Assembly: GCA_009778785.1 (NCBI GenBank) | Contig: WRFN01000001.1 | Coordinates: 248,001-312,000, forward strand | Reading direction: 5' to 3' | DNA: 64,000 bases | DNA from: Betaproteobacteria bacterium | GTDB taxonomy: Bacteria > Pseudomonadota > Gammaproteobacteria > Burkholderiales > Casimicrobiaceae | Part shown: one piece after another, positions 28,194 through 36,697 of the stretch | Layout: each line of letters starts with the position of its first letter | Numbering within the stretch: position 1 is the first letter of the stretch | Made by a program: the position numbers and the translations under genes | Notes under the pieces: model-generated | What the model was told of the DNA's origin: nothing | The model's input: the letters and a program-made list of their open reading frames with translations, nothing else | Databases searched by the model: none

Positions 28194-28517
28194 AAGAGAA
28201 TTCAGTGAAAAACGTTCGTAAACGGCGCCGCAAAAAATCGCGACGAAAACCCCAATGGCCGCAAGTTTAGTTGAGTTTGTTTGATCTGACAACAATAAAA
28301 TTGCTTGACATTTATTTGAATGTATGATTCTTTCCTTCAAAATTTGAAAAAGCCTAGGGAAAACAGGGGTTAGCGGGAGAGTGCGGAAAACAGACAGTCA
28401 ATTCCATTTGAGAGTCGGGCGGCGCTAAAACGCATCGCGGCATCGCCACGACGCAGGTTTTGCGGCGGCTCGCCCATTCGCCCTATAATGATCGTGAAAA
28501 TTTAGGGAGAGGCTGCA
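28194..28517. other. Divergent intergenic region fnr / TraB-family gene
   Basis: This 324-base gap is AT-rich near 28270-28360 and must hold the fnr promoter on the minus strand, but I could not place it with confidence. TTGATCTGACAAC (28279-28291) resembles only one half of an FNR box, so fnr autoregulation is not supported. On the plus strand, TTGCGG (28460-28465) and TATAAT (28484-28489), 18 bases apart, form a good promoter for the TraB-family gene. Confidence 0.5.
28460..28489 (+). promoter_or_regulatory. Promoter of the TraB/GumN-family gene
   Basis: TTGCGG and a perfect TATAAT are separated by 18 bases. The gene start at 28518 follows 28 bases later with GGGAGAGG as the ribosome site. 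Confidence 0.65.
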
Positions 28518-29393
28518 ATGAGCCGAAAGAAAACAGTTTTTGTGATGGTGATTTTTTTGCTGTGTTGGGCGAGTGCCTCCCTTCGCGCCGCAGAATCGGC
28601 GCGCCTGCCTTTCTTTGAAGCGCGCAAAGACGGTGTTCAAATCTACATTCTGGGAACGTTGCACGCCAGCAAAGGCGACCCCTTGCGCTCGGAAATCAAG
28701 CAGGCGCTGGCGCGTTCTTCGCAACTCATCATGGAGGTCTCCTCCGAAGAAATGCTGACGTTGGCACAGTCAATGGCGACGCGGCTTTGTCAGGATGCGT
28801 GTTTGCGTCGCCAGGTTTCGTCGGCATCGCTCGACAAGCTGACCGCGCTTTTGCCCGAAGCGGGCGCGGCGATGGATCATCTTCCGGCCTGGATGGTGTC
28901 GATGATGCTGGCGCTGGTCGATGCGTCCAAAGCGGGATTATCGGTAGAATCGGGAACCGAACAACAGTTGATGAACCTGTGGGGAAACCGGCCGACACGG
29001 GGGTTGGAAACGGGCGAGGAGCAGATTAACGCGCTGGCCTCGTTCGACGACGCCACCCAGCGCGAAATGTTGGAAGGCTATCTGGCGTTGCCCGAAGAAA
29101 AACGCGTGGCGCTGAACAAAATGCTTTATCAACTTTGGCAAAACGGCGACGTTGACGTCTTGTTTCACTGGTATCAGAAAACGAACGAAGAAGAAAACCT
29201 GTCGCCTAGCACCGCGCGAAAGATCGACGAGAAAATGATTTTTTCGCGTAACCAACGATTTGTCGAACGACTGCGCCCGTTTCTCGCTCCCGACAAGCCG
29301 GTGTTCATGGCGGTAGGCGCCTTGCATCTGGGCGGCGATCAGGGCGTTCTGGCGTTGCTGCGCGCGCAAGGATTTACGGTGACGGCGCGTTGA
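28518..29393 (+). CDS. TraB/GumN family protein, exported
   Basis: The 291-residue protein has a signal peptide (MSRKKTVFVMVIFLLCWASASLRAAES, likely cleaved after LRA) followed by the TraB/PrgY/GumN fold. It shows the two conserved GxxH motifs: YILGTLHASKGDP near the N-terminus and FMAVGALHLGGDQGVLALLRAQG near the C-terminus, plus an LIMEVSSE glutamate segment. The family is related to a proposed metalloprotease superfamily (Tiki/TraB); bacterial GumN-like members are poorly characterised. The downstream carbonic anhydrase begins 33 bases later on the same strand. Confidence 0.88.
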   Translation: MSRKKTVFVMVIFLLCWASASLRAAESARLPFFEARKDGVQIYILGTLHASKGDPLRSEIKQALARSSQLIMEVSSEEMLTLAQSMATRLCQDACLRRQVSSASLDKLTALLPEAGAAMDHLPAWMVSMMLALVDASKAGLSVESGTEQQLMNLWGNRPTRGLETGEEQINALASFDDATQREMLEGYLALPEEKRVALNKMLYQLWQNGDVDVLFHWYQKTNEEENLSPSTARKIDEKMIFSRNQRFVERLRPFLAPDKPVFMAVGALHLGGDQGVLALLRAQGFTVTAR

Positions 29394-29426
29394 CGGCGTT
29401 AAAAACGAAACGTATTTCGGGGCTTA

Positions 29427-30089
29427 ATGATGACGAACCACCTTGATTTTCTGCTTGAACAAAACCGACTCTGGTCGCAATCGGTGAAAGATCGCGACCA
29501 CGATTTCTTTCGCCATCTGGCAATGCAGCAAAACCCGAAATACTTCTGGATCGGTTGCGCGGACAGTCGCGTGTCCGCCAATGAAATTCTCGGCTTGCAG
29601 CCCGGCGAAGTGTTCGTTCATCGTAATGTTGCCAATGTGGTTGTGCACAGCGATTTGAATTGCTTGTCGGTGCTTCAGTACGCCGTGGACGTTTTGCGCG
29701 TTCAACACATTCTGGTCGTCGGCCATTACGGCTGCGGCGGCGTCACCGCGGCGCTGTACAACACCCGCTTGGGACTCATCGACAACTGGCTTCGCCATGT
29801 TCAGGACGTGCGCGACAAACACCGCGTTCGACTCATGGCTATGGGCTGCCCCGATCGTCAGCTTGATCGCCTCTGCGAACTCAATGTTCTCGAACAAGTG
29901 TTGAACCTCAGCGAAACGACCATCATGCGCGATGCTTGGGCGCGCGGTCAGGATGTCACCCTGCACGGCTTGATTTACGGTTTGCACGACGGCATTTTGC
30001 ACGATCTCAACATGCCGGTCTCCACCGATAACGAATTGCTTTCCCGCTACGAGGCGGCGGTTGATCGTTTGTTTGCTTCGTCAAAGTGA
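29427..30089 (+). CDS. can: Beta-class carbonic anhydrase
   Basis: The enzyme interconverts CO2 and bicarbonate, supplying bicarbonate to carboxylases and to carbamoyl-phosphate synthase. The 220-residue protein carries the beta-class zinc site: Cys44, Asp46 and Arg48 in WIGCADSRVSANEI, and His100 and Cys103 in VVGHYGCGGV. Length and the closing segment HGLIYGLHDGILHDL match the Can (YadF) type. Two ATG codons in a row (29427 and 29430) are possible starts. Confidence 0.96.
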   Translation: MMTNHLDFLLEQNRLWSQSVKDRDHDFFRHLAMQQNPKYFWIGCADSRVSANEILGLQPGEVFVHRNVANVVVHSDLNCLSVLQYAVDVLRVQHILVVGHYGCGGVTAALYNTRLGLIDNWLRHVQDVRDKHRVRLMAMGCPDRQLDRLCELNVLEQVLNLSETTIMRDAWARGQDVTLHGLIYGLHDGILHDLNMPVSTDNELLSRYEAAVDRLFASSK

Positions 30090-30154
30090 ACGGAGCTTGA
30101 GCGCGCAGGTTGGGGTTCGCTACGCTCACTTGCAACCTACTTTCAACGTAAATT

Positions 30155-30190
30155 GAAAGGTGGGCACGGCATGGTGTGCCGTTGCTCACC
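30155..30190. repeat. Dispersed palindromic repeat, GTGGGCACGGCA family
   Basis: GAAAGGTGGGCACGGCA with GTGTGCCGTTGCTCACC forms an imperfect hairpin between the convergent carbonic anhydrase and M48 protease genes. It is related to 5811-5852 and 50166-50203 and may end both transcripts. Confidence 0.5.
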
Positions 30191-30198
30191 CCGCAAAA

Positions 30199-31677
30199 CT
30201 ACCCTTCCGCTTTTTTGCGTTCGCGCTCGCGCTGTTCTGCCTGCATTTCCCGTTTGCGGCTTTCGAGCGCCGATTTGTCTTGAAAGGTGGCGTTTTCATC
30301 GCTCTTGAGCGCCAGGTCGAATTGTTCGATGGCGGCTTTGGGGTTGCCGAGCCAGGCGTAGTATTCGCCCTGATGGAAGTGTTCCTTGAAAGGCTGTTTC
30401 AGTTTGGAGTAGGCTCTCGCCGCTTTTTCGTGCAGCAAACCATCGTCGGAGAAACGACTGATTTGTTTTTCGAGAAAGGTCGCGGCTTTTTGATTCTGGT
30501 TGGCGCGGATCAACGCTTCGGGGTAATCATAGACCAACTGTTTTTTGTTGGGGTAGCGATCGACGGCTTTGGCGAAACGGGCAATGGCGCCGTTGAGGTC
30601 GCCCGACTCCATCATGATGTGTCCCGCCATCGCGTCGATCATCGAATGGTGCAGTTTTTTGTCGAGTCCGTCGATTTCTTTTTTGGCGCGGTCGTAATCC
30701 TTGGCGCGCAGCAGGGCGGCAGCGAGGCCGTAGTGAACGGCGTCTTCGTTGTTGAATTTGCGCTCGCGCAGCGCGTCTTCAAAAAAAGAGACGGCTTCTC
30801 TCGGCGTGCCGAGGTAGCTTTGCAGCAGGGCGCGAACGAGATGGAAGTCGATGCTGTCAACGACTTGTTTATACGGCACGCCGGCGGCGCGCGCTTGTGC
30901 TTCGGCAATCCGTTCGGTGGTGACCGGGTGGGTGCGCAGGTAGGACGGCATATCGCCGTCGCTGAAGCGGCTGGAACGGAGCAGTCGTTCCATGAAGGTG
31001 GCGGCGGCGGAAACGTCGAAACCGGCGGCGAGCAAGCGTTGAAAACCGATGCGGTCGGCTTCGTATTCGTGTTCGCGGGTGTAGTTGATTTGGGTTTGTA
31101 TCGCCAGCGCTTGCGAGGAGGCGATGGCGGCGCCCATCAACTGGCCGCTCGACGACGAGTGCGATTGAGAGGCGACCAGCGCGGCGGCGAGCGCGGCCAG
31201 CGACAATAGCAACGCATCTTTTTGGCCGCTGGCCATTCGCGTCAAGTGGTGTTGGGTGACATGCGAGATTTCGTGCGCGAGCACGCTCGCCAGTTCCGAT
31301 TCGCTTTGCGTCAGCAGAATCAGGCCGGTGTTGACGCCGATGTAGCCGCCGGGCAAGGCGAAAGCGTTGACGGTGGGATCGGGAACGGCGAAGAATTCAA
31401 AATCCTGTTGGCTGTCACTGACGGCGGCCACCAGTTTGTGTCCGAGGTTTTCCAGATAATCGTTGACTTCGGGGTCGTCCATGTAATCGCCGGAAGCGCG
31501 CAGATCGCGGATGATGGATTCGCCGAGCTTGCGTTCCTGAATCGGCGACAGGAGTTCCTGCGAGGCATCGCCGAGATCCGGCAGATGGTAAATGTTTTGC
31601 GCGACCAACGACGACGGTAGAATCGGGATGAACGTCAGGGTGACGCACAGACAGGCGATGAGGAAGCGCCGAATCAT
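30199..31677 (-). CDS. M48 family metalloprotease with TPR domain (BepA/YfgC-like)
   Basis: BepA-type periplasmic proteases check outer-membrane protein assembly at the BAM and LptD machinery. From the ATG at 31677 the protein is 492 residues. It has a signal peptide (MIRRFLIACLCVTLTFIPILPSSLVAQ), an M48 catalytic domain with HEISH at 135-139 and a third zinc-ligand region in REHEYEADRIGFQ, and a C-terminal stretch of TPR-like helices (NNEDAVHYGLAAALLRAKDYDRAKKEI; NPKAAIEQFDLALKS). An open frame continues upstream to 31902, but it reads through a dispersed repeat (31685-31754) and would bury the signal peptide, so I reject that start. Confidence 0.88.
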   Translation of the reverse strand: MIRRFLIACLCVTLTFIPILPSSLVAQNIYHLPDLGDASQELLSPIQERKLGESIIRDLRASGDYMDDPEVNDYLENLGHKLVAAVSDSQQDFEFFAVPDPTVNAFALPGGYIGVNTGLILLTQSESELASVLAHEISHVTQHHLTRMASGQKDALLLSLAALAAALVASQSHSSSSGQLMGAAIASSQALAIQTQINYTREHEYEADRIGFQRLLAAGFDVSAAATFMERLLRSSRFSDGDMPSYLRTHPVTTERIAEAQARAAGVPYKQVVDSIDFHLVRALLQSYLGTPREAVSFFEDALRERKFNNEDAVHYGLAAALLRAKDYDRAKKEIDGLDKKLHHSMIDAMAGHIMMESGDLNGAIARFAKAVDRYPNKKQLVYDYPEALIRANQNQKAATFLEKQISRFSDDGLLHEKAARAYSKLKQPFKEHFHQGEYYAWLGNPKAAIEQFDLALKSDENATFQDKSALESRKREMQAEQRERERKKAEG

Positions 31678-31684
31678 TCCCGGT

Positions 31685-31754
31685 CGTTCGGGATGAGCTT
31701 GTCGAAGCCCCTGGGAATACGTCATTTGCCCTTCGACAGGCTCAGGGCGAACGG
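31685..31754. repeat. 70-bp dispersed inverted repeat, copy 1
   Basis: The unit starts CGTTCGGGATGAGCTTGTCG and ends TTCGACAGGCTCAGGGCGA followed by ACGG. The two ends are inverted copies of each other, so the whole unit can fold as a long hairpin. It lies just before the BepA-like start codon. Other copies: 43234-43302 and 57925-57992 (reverse orientation); half copies 27281-27313 and 60474-60503. Confidence 0.8.
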
Positions 31755-31958
31755 TGTCGATCTTGGATTGCGGCGGAGGTGTATTCGGAGCTAAGGGCAT
31801 GGCGTTGACGGGTGGTCGCCGCGAACAATGGTAAGATGCATTGAGCGGCGCAAAAAAGCACGACGACTTGCTTATTGTCGCGTTCTTTTCTTGTCGGCGC
31901 AATCGGGCGGTTTATGATTTTACGATCTTTGACGCTTTGTTTTTCTGGTGAGGAACTT

Positions 31959-32462
31959 GTGACTTCTTCGACGAATGATTCCCCTTTGACCCACTTTGAT
32001 GTTGGCGGGCAGGCGCACATGGTGGACGTGGCGGGCAAGGAGGTGACGCTGCGCGTGGCGCGCGCCGGCGGACGCATCACGATGTTGCCGACGACGTTGG
32101 CGCTGATTCGCGCGGGCAACGCCCAAAAAGGCGACGTGCTCGGCATCGCGCGGATTGCGGCGATTCAGGCGTCGAAGCAAACCGCGCAACTGATTCCACT
32201 GTGTCATCCGTTGCCGTTGACCAGAGTGGCGGTGGCGTTCGAGATCGACGAGGCGGCGAGCGCGGTGGCGATCGAAGTGACCGCCGAAACGCTGGCGCGC
32301 ACCGGCGTCGAGATGGAAGCGTTGACGGCGGCGACGGTCGGCTTGCTGACGATTTACGATATGTGCAAGGCGGCGGATCGCGGTATGCGAATCAGCGAGG
32401 TTCGGCTGTTGGAGAAAAAGGGCGGCAAATCCGGTCATTTCAAGGCTGATGAGGGGACGTGA
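31959..32462 (+). CDS. moaC: Cyclic pyranopterin monophosphate synthase
   Basis: MoaC works with MoaA to make cyclic pyranopterin monophosphate, the first stable intermediate of molybdenum cofactor. The protein has the conserved [21 protein letters not shown] opening, [30 protein letters not shown] (catalytic-pocket histidine) and [23 protein letters not shown] choose the GTG at 31959 because GAGG lies 5 bases upstream and homologues begin just before LTHFD, giving 167 residues; an earlier start at 31875 would add a non-conserved leader. cysE begins one base after the stop. No other moa gene is in the window. Confidence 0.95.
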   Translation: MTSSTNDSPLTHFDVGGQAHMVDVAGKEVTLRVARAGGRITMLPTTLALIRAGNAQKGDVLGIARIAAIQASKQTAQLIPLCHPLPLTRVAVAFEIDEAASAVAIEVTAETLARTGVEMEALTAATVGLLTIYDMCKAADRGMRISEVRLLEKKGGKSGHFKADEGT

Positions 32463-32463
32463 C

Positions 32464-33252
32464 GTGTTCAAATACATCCGAGAAGACATCAAAGCGATTT
32501 TCGAGCGTGATCCGGCGGCGCGCAGTTCGTGGGAAATTCTGACCTGTTATCCGGGCGTGCATGCGCTGATTTTTCACCGGCTGCTGGCGGGGCCGTGCTG
32601 GCGGCTGGGGTTGCGCTGGTTGGCGCGCTGGTTCTCGACGATCGCGCGCTGGATGACGGGCATCGAAATTCACCCGGGCGCGACCATCGGTCGGCGCGTG
32701 TTCATCGACCACGGTATGGGCGTGGTGATTGGCGAAACTGCCGAAATCGGCGACGATTGCACGCTGTACCACGGCGTGACGCTGGGCGGCACGTCATGGA
32801 ACAAAGGGAAACGGCATCCGACGCTGGGTAACGGTGTGGTGATCGGGGCGGGCGCCAAAGTGCTCGGGCCGATTCTGATCGGTGACGGCGCCCGGATCGG
32901 CTCCAACGCCGTGGTGGTACGCGAAGTGCCGCCGGGAACGACGGCAGTCGGTATTCCCGCCCGCATTTTGTCGAAAGACGACGAAGCGAAGAAGCCGGAA
33001 GCCGAACCGAAGGCGGCGCCGGAGGTGCTGGACGCGGACAAAAAAAAGGATTTTTCGGCTTACGCAGTGTCGCGGGATTTGAACGATCCCTTTGTGCTGG
33101 CGTTGCACCAGTTGTTCGACCATGTGGCCAAAACGGAAGAACGGCTGGCGGTGATTACTGAACTTTTGCGCGGGCAGGGGCTGGATTGCGGGGCGACCGG
33201 CAAGGCGGACGAGCCGCTGGACACCGCGCCGCTGGATAAGATTTTGGAATAA
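32464..33252 (+). CDS. cysE: Serine O-acetyltransferase
   Basis: CysE makes O-acetylserine, the carbon skeleton for cysteine. From the GTG at 32464 the protein is 262 residues and begins [25 protein letters not shown] like other members; GAGGGG lies 7 bases upstream. The left-handed beta-helix of hexapeptide repeats runs from [19 protein letters not shown] through [20 protein letters not shown] to [21 protein letters not shown]-terminal extension of about 90 residues ([13 protein letters not shown] and a helical domain with [18 protein letters not shown]) follows, as seen in other proteobacterial CysE/IscR loci. Placement before iscR makes sense because IscS consumes cysteine. Confidence 0.95.
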   Translation: MFKYIREDIKAIFERDPAARSSWEILTCYPGVHALIFHRLLAGPCWRLGLRWLARWFSTIARWMTGIEIHPGATIGRRVFIDHGMGVVIGETAEIGDDCTLYHGVTLGGTSWNKGKRHPTLGNGVVIGAGAKVLGPILIGDGARIGSNAVVVREVPPGTTAVGIPARILSKDDEAKKPEAEPKAAPEVLDADKKKDFSAYAVSRDLNDPFVLALHQLFDHVAKTEERLAVITELLRGQGLDCGATGKADEPLDTAPLDKILE

Positions 33253-33277
33253 CCCTGAAGAGGTAGAGCGCTCAAAT

Positions 33278-33312
33278 TAGTTGACTAAAGTCGAAGGTTA
33301 TATTACTGTAAT
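33278..33312 (+). promoter_or_regulatory. Candidate IscR-like operator and promoter of the isc operon
   Basis: TTGACT-AA-AGTCGAA (33281-33295) is a palindrome reminiscent of the IscR type 1 site (GACT...AGTC), but with only 2 bases between the half-sites instead of the usual 5. A possible -10, TGTAAT, lies at 33307-33312. The site is 110-140 bases before iscR. The resemblance is partial, so the call is tentative. Confidence 0.4.
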
Positions 33313-33421
33313 AGCTGTACGGTTATTATTTGTACGAACGGAGCGATTTCGGTCGAATGGCCGATTTCGCAAGTGGCATGTATTTCCCGGAAGTTTTCAA
33401 CACTGATTCGGAGAGACGACG

Positions 33422-33919
33422 ATGCGTTTGACGACAAAAGGCCGTTTTGCAGTAACGGCAGTTCTGGATGTGGCTCTTCATGGCGCGCAAGGCCCGGTGA
33501 CTTTGGCGGCTATTTCTGAACGGCAAGACATATCGCTCTCGTATCTTGAACAGTTGTTTGGCAAATTGCGTCGTTGCGGGCTGGTCGAAAGTGTGCGTGG
33601 CCCGGGTGGCGGCTACAACCTGACCAAACCGCCGTCACAAATCTCGGTGGCCGACATCATTTTTGCGGTCGATGAGCCGATCGACGCTACTCGTTGCGGT
33701 GGTCGCGGCAATTGTCAGCACGAGCAGGAACACTGCATGACGCACGAACTGTGGACGGGGCTGACCTCGCATATTTACAATTTCATGCACTCCGTCACGC
33801 TGGAAAAACTGGCGGAACAACAGCGAAGCAAAGACAGAAGCGCGGGTCATCGCATTCCCATCGAGCGGCCGATGATTGTTCAGGATTTGAGCGACGTGCG
33901 CGAGCCGACGCTGATTTGA
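33422..33919 (+). CDS. iscR: Iron-sulfur cluster regulator IscR
   Basis: IscR is an Rrf2-family regulator that represses the isc operon when it carries a [2Fe-2S] cluster and controls other genes in its apo form. The 165-residue protein begins [20 protein letters not shown] (winged-helix), with [24 protein letters not shown]. Cluster ligands are Cys92, Cys98, Cys105 and probably His108 ([22 protein letters not shown]); one extra residue separates the second and third cysteines compared with E. coli. It leads the isc operon, with iscS 99 bases downstream. Confidence 0.96.
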   Translation: MRLTTKGRFAVTAVLDVALHGAQGPVTLAAISERQDISLSYLEQLFGKLRRCGLVESVRGPGGGYNLTKPPSQISVADIIFAVDEPIDATRCGGRGNCQHEQEHCMTHELWTGLTSHIYNFMHSVTLEKLAEQQRSKDRSAGHRIPIERPMIVQDLSDVREPTLI

Positions 33920-34018
33920 GAAGACGGTTTGCTTGACCACCGGCGGCGGGGCTTGCCGTTTCAACGGAGAAGCCAGGGGACGCGGCCTCGATGCGCGATT
34001 TTCAAGAGCGAAACAAAG

Positions 34019-35227
34019 ATGAAGTTACCGATTTACCTCGACTACGCGGCGACGACGCCTGTCGATCCCCGCGTGGCCGAAAAAATGATTCCCTATCTGA
34101 CCGAGCATTTCGGCAATCCGGCGTCGCGTTCGCACGCTTTCGGCTGGACTGCCGAGGAGGCCGTCGAAGAAGCGCGGCGCGAAGTAGCCGCCCTGTTCAA
34201 CTGTGACGCCAAAGAAATCGTTTGGACTTCGGGCGCGACCGAATCCACCAATCTGGCGTTGAAGGGCGCGGCGCATTTCTACCAAACCAAAGGCAAGCAT
34301 CTGATCACGGTGCGCACCGAGCACAAGGCAACGCTCGACACCATGCGCGAGTTGGAACGGCAGGGCTTCGAAGTGACGTATCTCGACGTTGACGGTGAAG
34401 GGATGGTCGATCTCGCCGCGTTCAAAGCGGCGCTGCGTCCCGACACCATTCTGGTGTCGATGATGTACGTGAACAATGAGATCGGCGTGATTCAGGACAT
34501 TCCGACCGTAGGCGAATGGTGCCGCGAACGCGGCATCATCTTTCACGTTGACGCCGTGCAGGCGGTCGGCAAATTGCCGATCGATCTGGCGACGTTGAAG
34601 ATCGACCTGATGTCGGTCTCGTCGCACAAAGTGTATGGCCCGAAAGGCATCGGCGCGCTGTTCGTGCGACGCAAACCGCGCATCCGGCTGGAAGCGCAAA
34701 TGCACGGCGGCGGCCACGAGCGCGGCATGCGTTCGGGGACATTGCCGACCCATCAAATCGTTGGCATCGGCGAAGCGTTCCGGCTGGCGCGTCTGGAAAT
34801 GGCCGACGAAGTGCCGCGCTTGACGAAGTTGCGCGACCGGCTGCTGAAAGGTCTGCGCGAAATCGAAGAAGTGTATGTGAACGGTTCGCTCGAACATCGG
34901 GTGTGCAATAACCTCAACATGAGCTTCAACTTCGTCGAAGGCGAAAGTTTGATGATGGCGGTGCGGGACATCGCCGTGTCGTCGGGATCGGCGTGCACTT
35001 CGGCGTCGCTGGAGCCGTCGTATGTTTTGCGGGCGCTGGGACGCAGCGACGAACTGGCGCACAGCTCGATCCGCTTTTCGGTGGGGCGTTTTACCACAAC
35101 GGAAGAAATCGATTACGCGGTGACGCTGATCAAACAAAAGGTGCACAAACTTCGTGAGCTGTCGCCGCTTTGGGAAATGTACTGCGACAAAGTGGACATC
35201 AGCCAGGTACAGTGGGCGGCGCACTAA
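34019..35227 (+). CDS. iscS: Cysteine desulfurase IscS
   Basis: IscS takes sulfur from cysteine as a persulfide and hands it to IscU and to tRNA thiolation enzymes. From the ATG at 34019 it is 402 residues, beginning [19 protein letters not shown]. The PLP lysine is Lys204 in [12 protein letters not shown], and the persulfide cysteine is Cys326 in [21 protein letters not shown] (E. coli Lys206 and Cys328). The C-terminal end [21 protein letters not shown] is the IscU-contact tail. An earlier in-frame start would add a basic, non-conserved leader and is rejected. Confidence 0.98.
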   Translation: MKLPIYLDYAATTPVDPRVAEKMIPYLTEHFGNPASRSHAFGWTAEEAVEEARREVAALFNCDAKEIVWTSGATESTNLALKGAAHFYQTKGKHLITVRTEHKATLDTMRELERQGFEVTYLDVDGEGMVDLAAFKAALRPDTILVSMMYVNNEIGVIQDIPTVGEWCRERGIIFHVDAVQAVGKLPIDLATLKIDLMSVSSHKVYGPKGIGALFVRRKPRIRLEAQMHGGGHERGMRSGTLPTHQIVGIGEAFRLARLEMADEVPRLTKLRDRLLKGLREIEEVYVNGSLEHRVCNNLNMSFNFVEGESLMMAVRDIAVSSGSACTSASLEPSYVLRALGRSDELAHSSIRFSVGRFTTTEEIDYAVTLIKQKVHKLRELSPLWEMYCDKVDISQVQWAAH

Positions 35228-35275
35228 AAAAGTGCTTTGAGCGCAAAACGCGAAGTCAGATGACAGGAGGCCGCG

Positions 35276-35731
35276 ATGGCTTACAGTGAAAAAGTATTGG
35301 AACATTACGAAAACCCGCGCAACGTCGGCTCGTTCGGCAAAGAAGAGAACGATGTGGGCACCGGCATGGTCGGCGCGCCGGCGTGCGGCGACGTGATGAA
35401 ATTGCAGATCAAAGTCGGCAAAGACGGCGTGATCGAAGACGCGCGTTTCAAAACCTACGGTTGCGGCTCGGCGATTGCGTCGTCGTCGCTGGTCACCGAG
35501 TGGGTCAAAGGCAAAACGCTCGACGAAGCGCTGGCGATCAAGAACACCCAGATCGCCGAAGAGCTGGCGCTGCCGCCGGTGAAAATTCACTGCTCGATCC
35601 TGGCCGAAGACGCGATCAAGGCGGCCATTGCGGATTACAAGGCCAAGAGCAGCGTCGGCGATCACGAAGAAGAAACCGCCGAAGCGTCGGTGTGCACACC
35701 CCATACAGCAACGCCGACGAAGACGGCGTAA
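35276..35731 (+). CDS. iscU: Fe-S cluster scaffold protein IscU
   Basis: IscU is the scaffold on which [2Fe-2S] and [4Fe-4S] clusters are built. The ligands Cys37 (GAPACGDV), Cys63 (YGCGSAIASSS) and His105-Cys106 (PVKIHCSILAED) are all present, and the LPPVK segment recognised by HscA overlaps them. At 151 residues it is longer than the usual 128; the extra C-terminal tail (EEETAEASVCTPHTATPTKTA) is acidic then Thr/Pro-rich and contains an additional cysteine. AGGAGG lies 6 bases before the start. Confidence 0.97.
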   Translation: MAYSEKVLEHYENPRNVGSFGKEENDVGTGMVGAPACGDVMKLQIKVGKDGVIEDARFKTYGCGSAIASSSLVTEWVKGKTLDEALAIKNTQIAEELALPPVKIHCSILAEDAIKAAIADYKAKSSVGDHEEETAEASVCTPHTATPTKTA

Positions 35732-35746
35732 CGAGAGGAGATTGAC

Positions 35747-36070
35747 ATGACCATCGAACTGACGCCGAGTGCCGTCAAACACATTCAAACCAGCCTGACC
35801 AAGCGCGGCAAAGGCATCGGCTTGCGTCTGGGCGTTCGCACTTCCGGTTGTTCCGGATTGGCGTACAAAATCGAATACGCCGACGAAATGAAACCGGAAG
35901 ACGTTTGTTTTGAGAACAACGGTGTGACTGTCGTCATCGACAAAAAAAGTTTACCGTACCTCGACGGCATTCGCCTCGATTACGGGCGCGAAGGATTGAA
36001 CGAAGGATTCAAATTCGAGAATCCGAACATCAAATCGCAATGCGGTTGCGGTGAATCGTTTAATGTGTAG
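35747..36070 (+). CDS. iscA: Iron-sulfur carrier protein IscA
   Basis: IscA is an A-type carrier that delivers iron or clusters to apo-proteins. The 107-residue protein has the three family cysteines: Cys35 ([10 protein letters not shown]), Cys99 and Cys101 ([10 protein letters not shown]). It follows iscU by 15 bases with GAGGAG upstream. A 93-base gap containing a strong hairpin separates it from hscB. Confidence 0.97.
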   Translation: MTIELTPSAVKHIQTSLTKRGKGIGLRLGVRTSGCSGLAYKIEYADEMKPEDVCFENNGVTVVIDKKSLPYLDGIRLDYGREGLNEGFKFENPNIKSQCGCGESFNV

Positions 36071-36130
36071 GAAGATGGGCTGTCGTAAGGGCGGTATTCT
36101 GTCGCCCGCGCAATTCTCTGCGTCGTTTGC

Positions 36131-36160
36131 TTTTCCTTCTCCCTGCGGGAGAGAGGAAAA
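36131..36160 (+). promoter_or_regulatory. Hairpin enclosing the hscB ribosome binding site
   Basis: TTTTCCTTCTCCC (36131-36143) pairs with GGGAGAGAGGAAAA (36147-36160) across a 3-base loop, with one bulged base. The right arm contains the only plausible Shine-Dalgarno of hscB (GAGAGGA), and the hscB ATG is at 36164. The hairpin may limit translation of hscB or act as a partial transcription stop within the isc operon. Confidence 0.55.
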
Positions 36161-36163
36161 ATA

Positions 36164-36694
36164 ATGAATCTCCCCACCGATTATTTTTCCCTGTTCGGTT
36201 TGCCGCGGCGCTACGCACTGGACGAGCAGGCATTAAGCGAATCGTATCGCGCGCTGCTCTCGCGAGTGCACCCCGATAACGCCGTGCTCGCCGATGCCAC
36301 TGCCAAACGGCGGGCGGTTGAAGACGCCGCTTACGTCAACGATGCGTACCGTGTTCTCAAGGACGCGGTACGGCGCGGTGATTATTTGCTGCAGTGTTAC
36401 GGCGAAGCGCCGCTCGGTTCCAACGAAGCGTTGCCGGTTGAATTTTTGAGCGAGCAACTGGATGCGCGCGAAGCTGCCGACGAAGCCTGGCAAGCGGGCG
36501 ACCGCGACCGTCTGGAATCGTTACTGGACTCGTTGATCGCAGCGCAACGGCAGCAACAGAAGGCCTTGGCCGCGTTGCTGGTTGACGGTGAAACGCCGTC
36601 AACAAAGACGCTGGCGAGCGCGCGGCAACATGTGTTGTCGTTGCAGTTTTTAACCCGTTTCGCCGATGATCTCGACGAAAAAATAAACGCCTGA
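36164..36694 (+). CDS. hscB: Fe-S assembly co-chaperone HscB
   Basis: HscB is a J-domain protein that brings IscU to HscA and stimulates its ATPase. The 176-residue protein opens with the J-domain segment DYFSLFGLPRRYALDEQAL, the catalytic HPD at residues 36-38 (SRVHPDNAV) and AAYVNDAYRVLKD. The C-terminal helical domain (LPVEFLSEQLDAREAADEA) binds IscU. hscA begins 3 bases after the stop. Confidence 0.95.
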   Translation: MNLPTDYFSLFGLPRRYALDEQALSESYRALLSRVHPDNAVLADATAKRRAVEDAAYVNDAYRVLKDAVRRGDYLLQCYGEAPLGSNEALPVEFLSEQLDAREAADEAWQAGDRDRLESLLDSLIAAQRQQQKALAALLVDGETPSTKTLASARQHVLSLQFLTRFADDLDEKINA

Positions 36695-36697
36695 AAA

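Noticed and set aside
28279..28292. TTGATCTGACAACA upstream of fnr as an autoregulatory FNR box
   Set aside because: Only the left half matches; the right half should be ATCAA-like and is not.
28197..28340. N-terminal extension of Fnr from a start at 28340
   Set aside because: It adds a hydrophobic stretch not seen in FNR proteins. The start at 28193 gives cysteine spacing and length as in known FNR.
31678..31902. N-terminal extension of the BepA-like protease
   Set aside because: The extra 75 residues are a translation of the dispersed repeat 31685-31754 and would place the signal peptide internally.
34025..35788. A 587-codon open frame antisense to iscS and iscU
   Set aside because: It shadows two well-defined Isc genes; composition is typical of an antisense reading of a biased gene.
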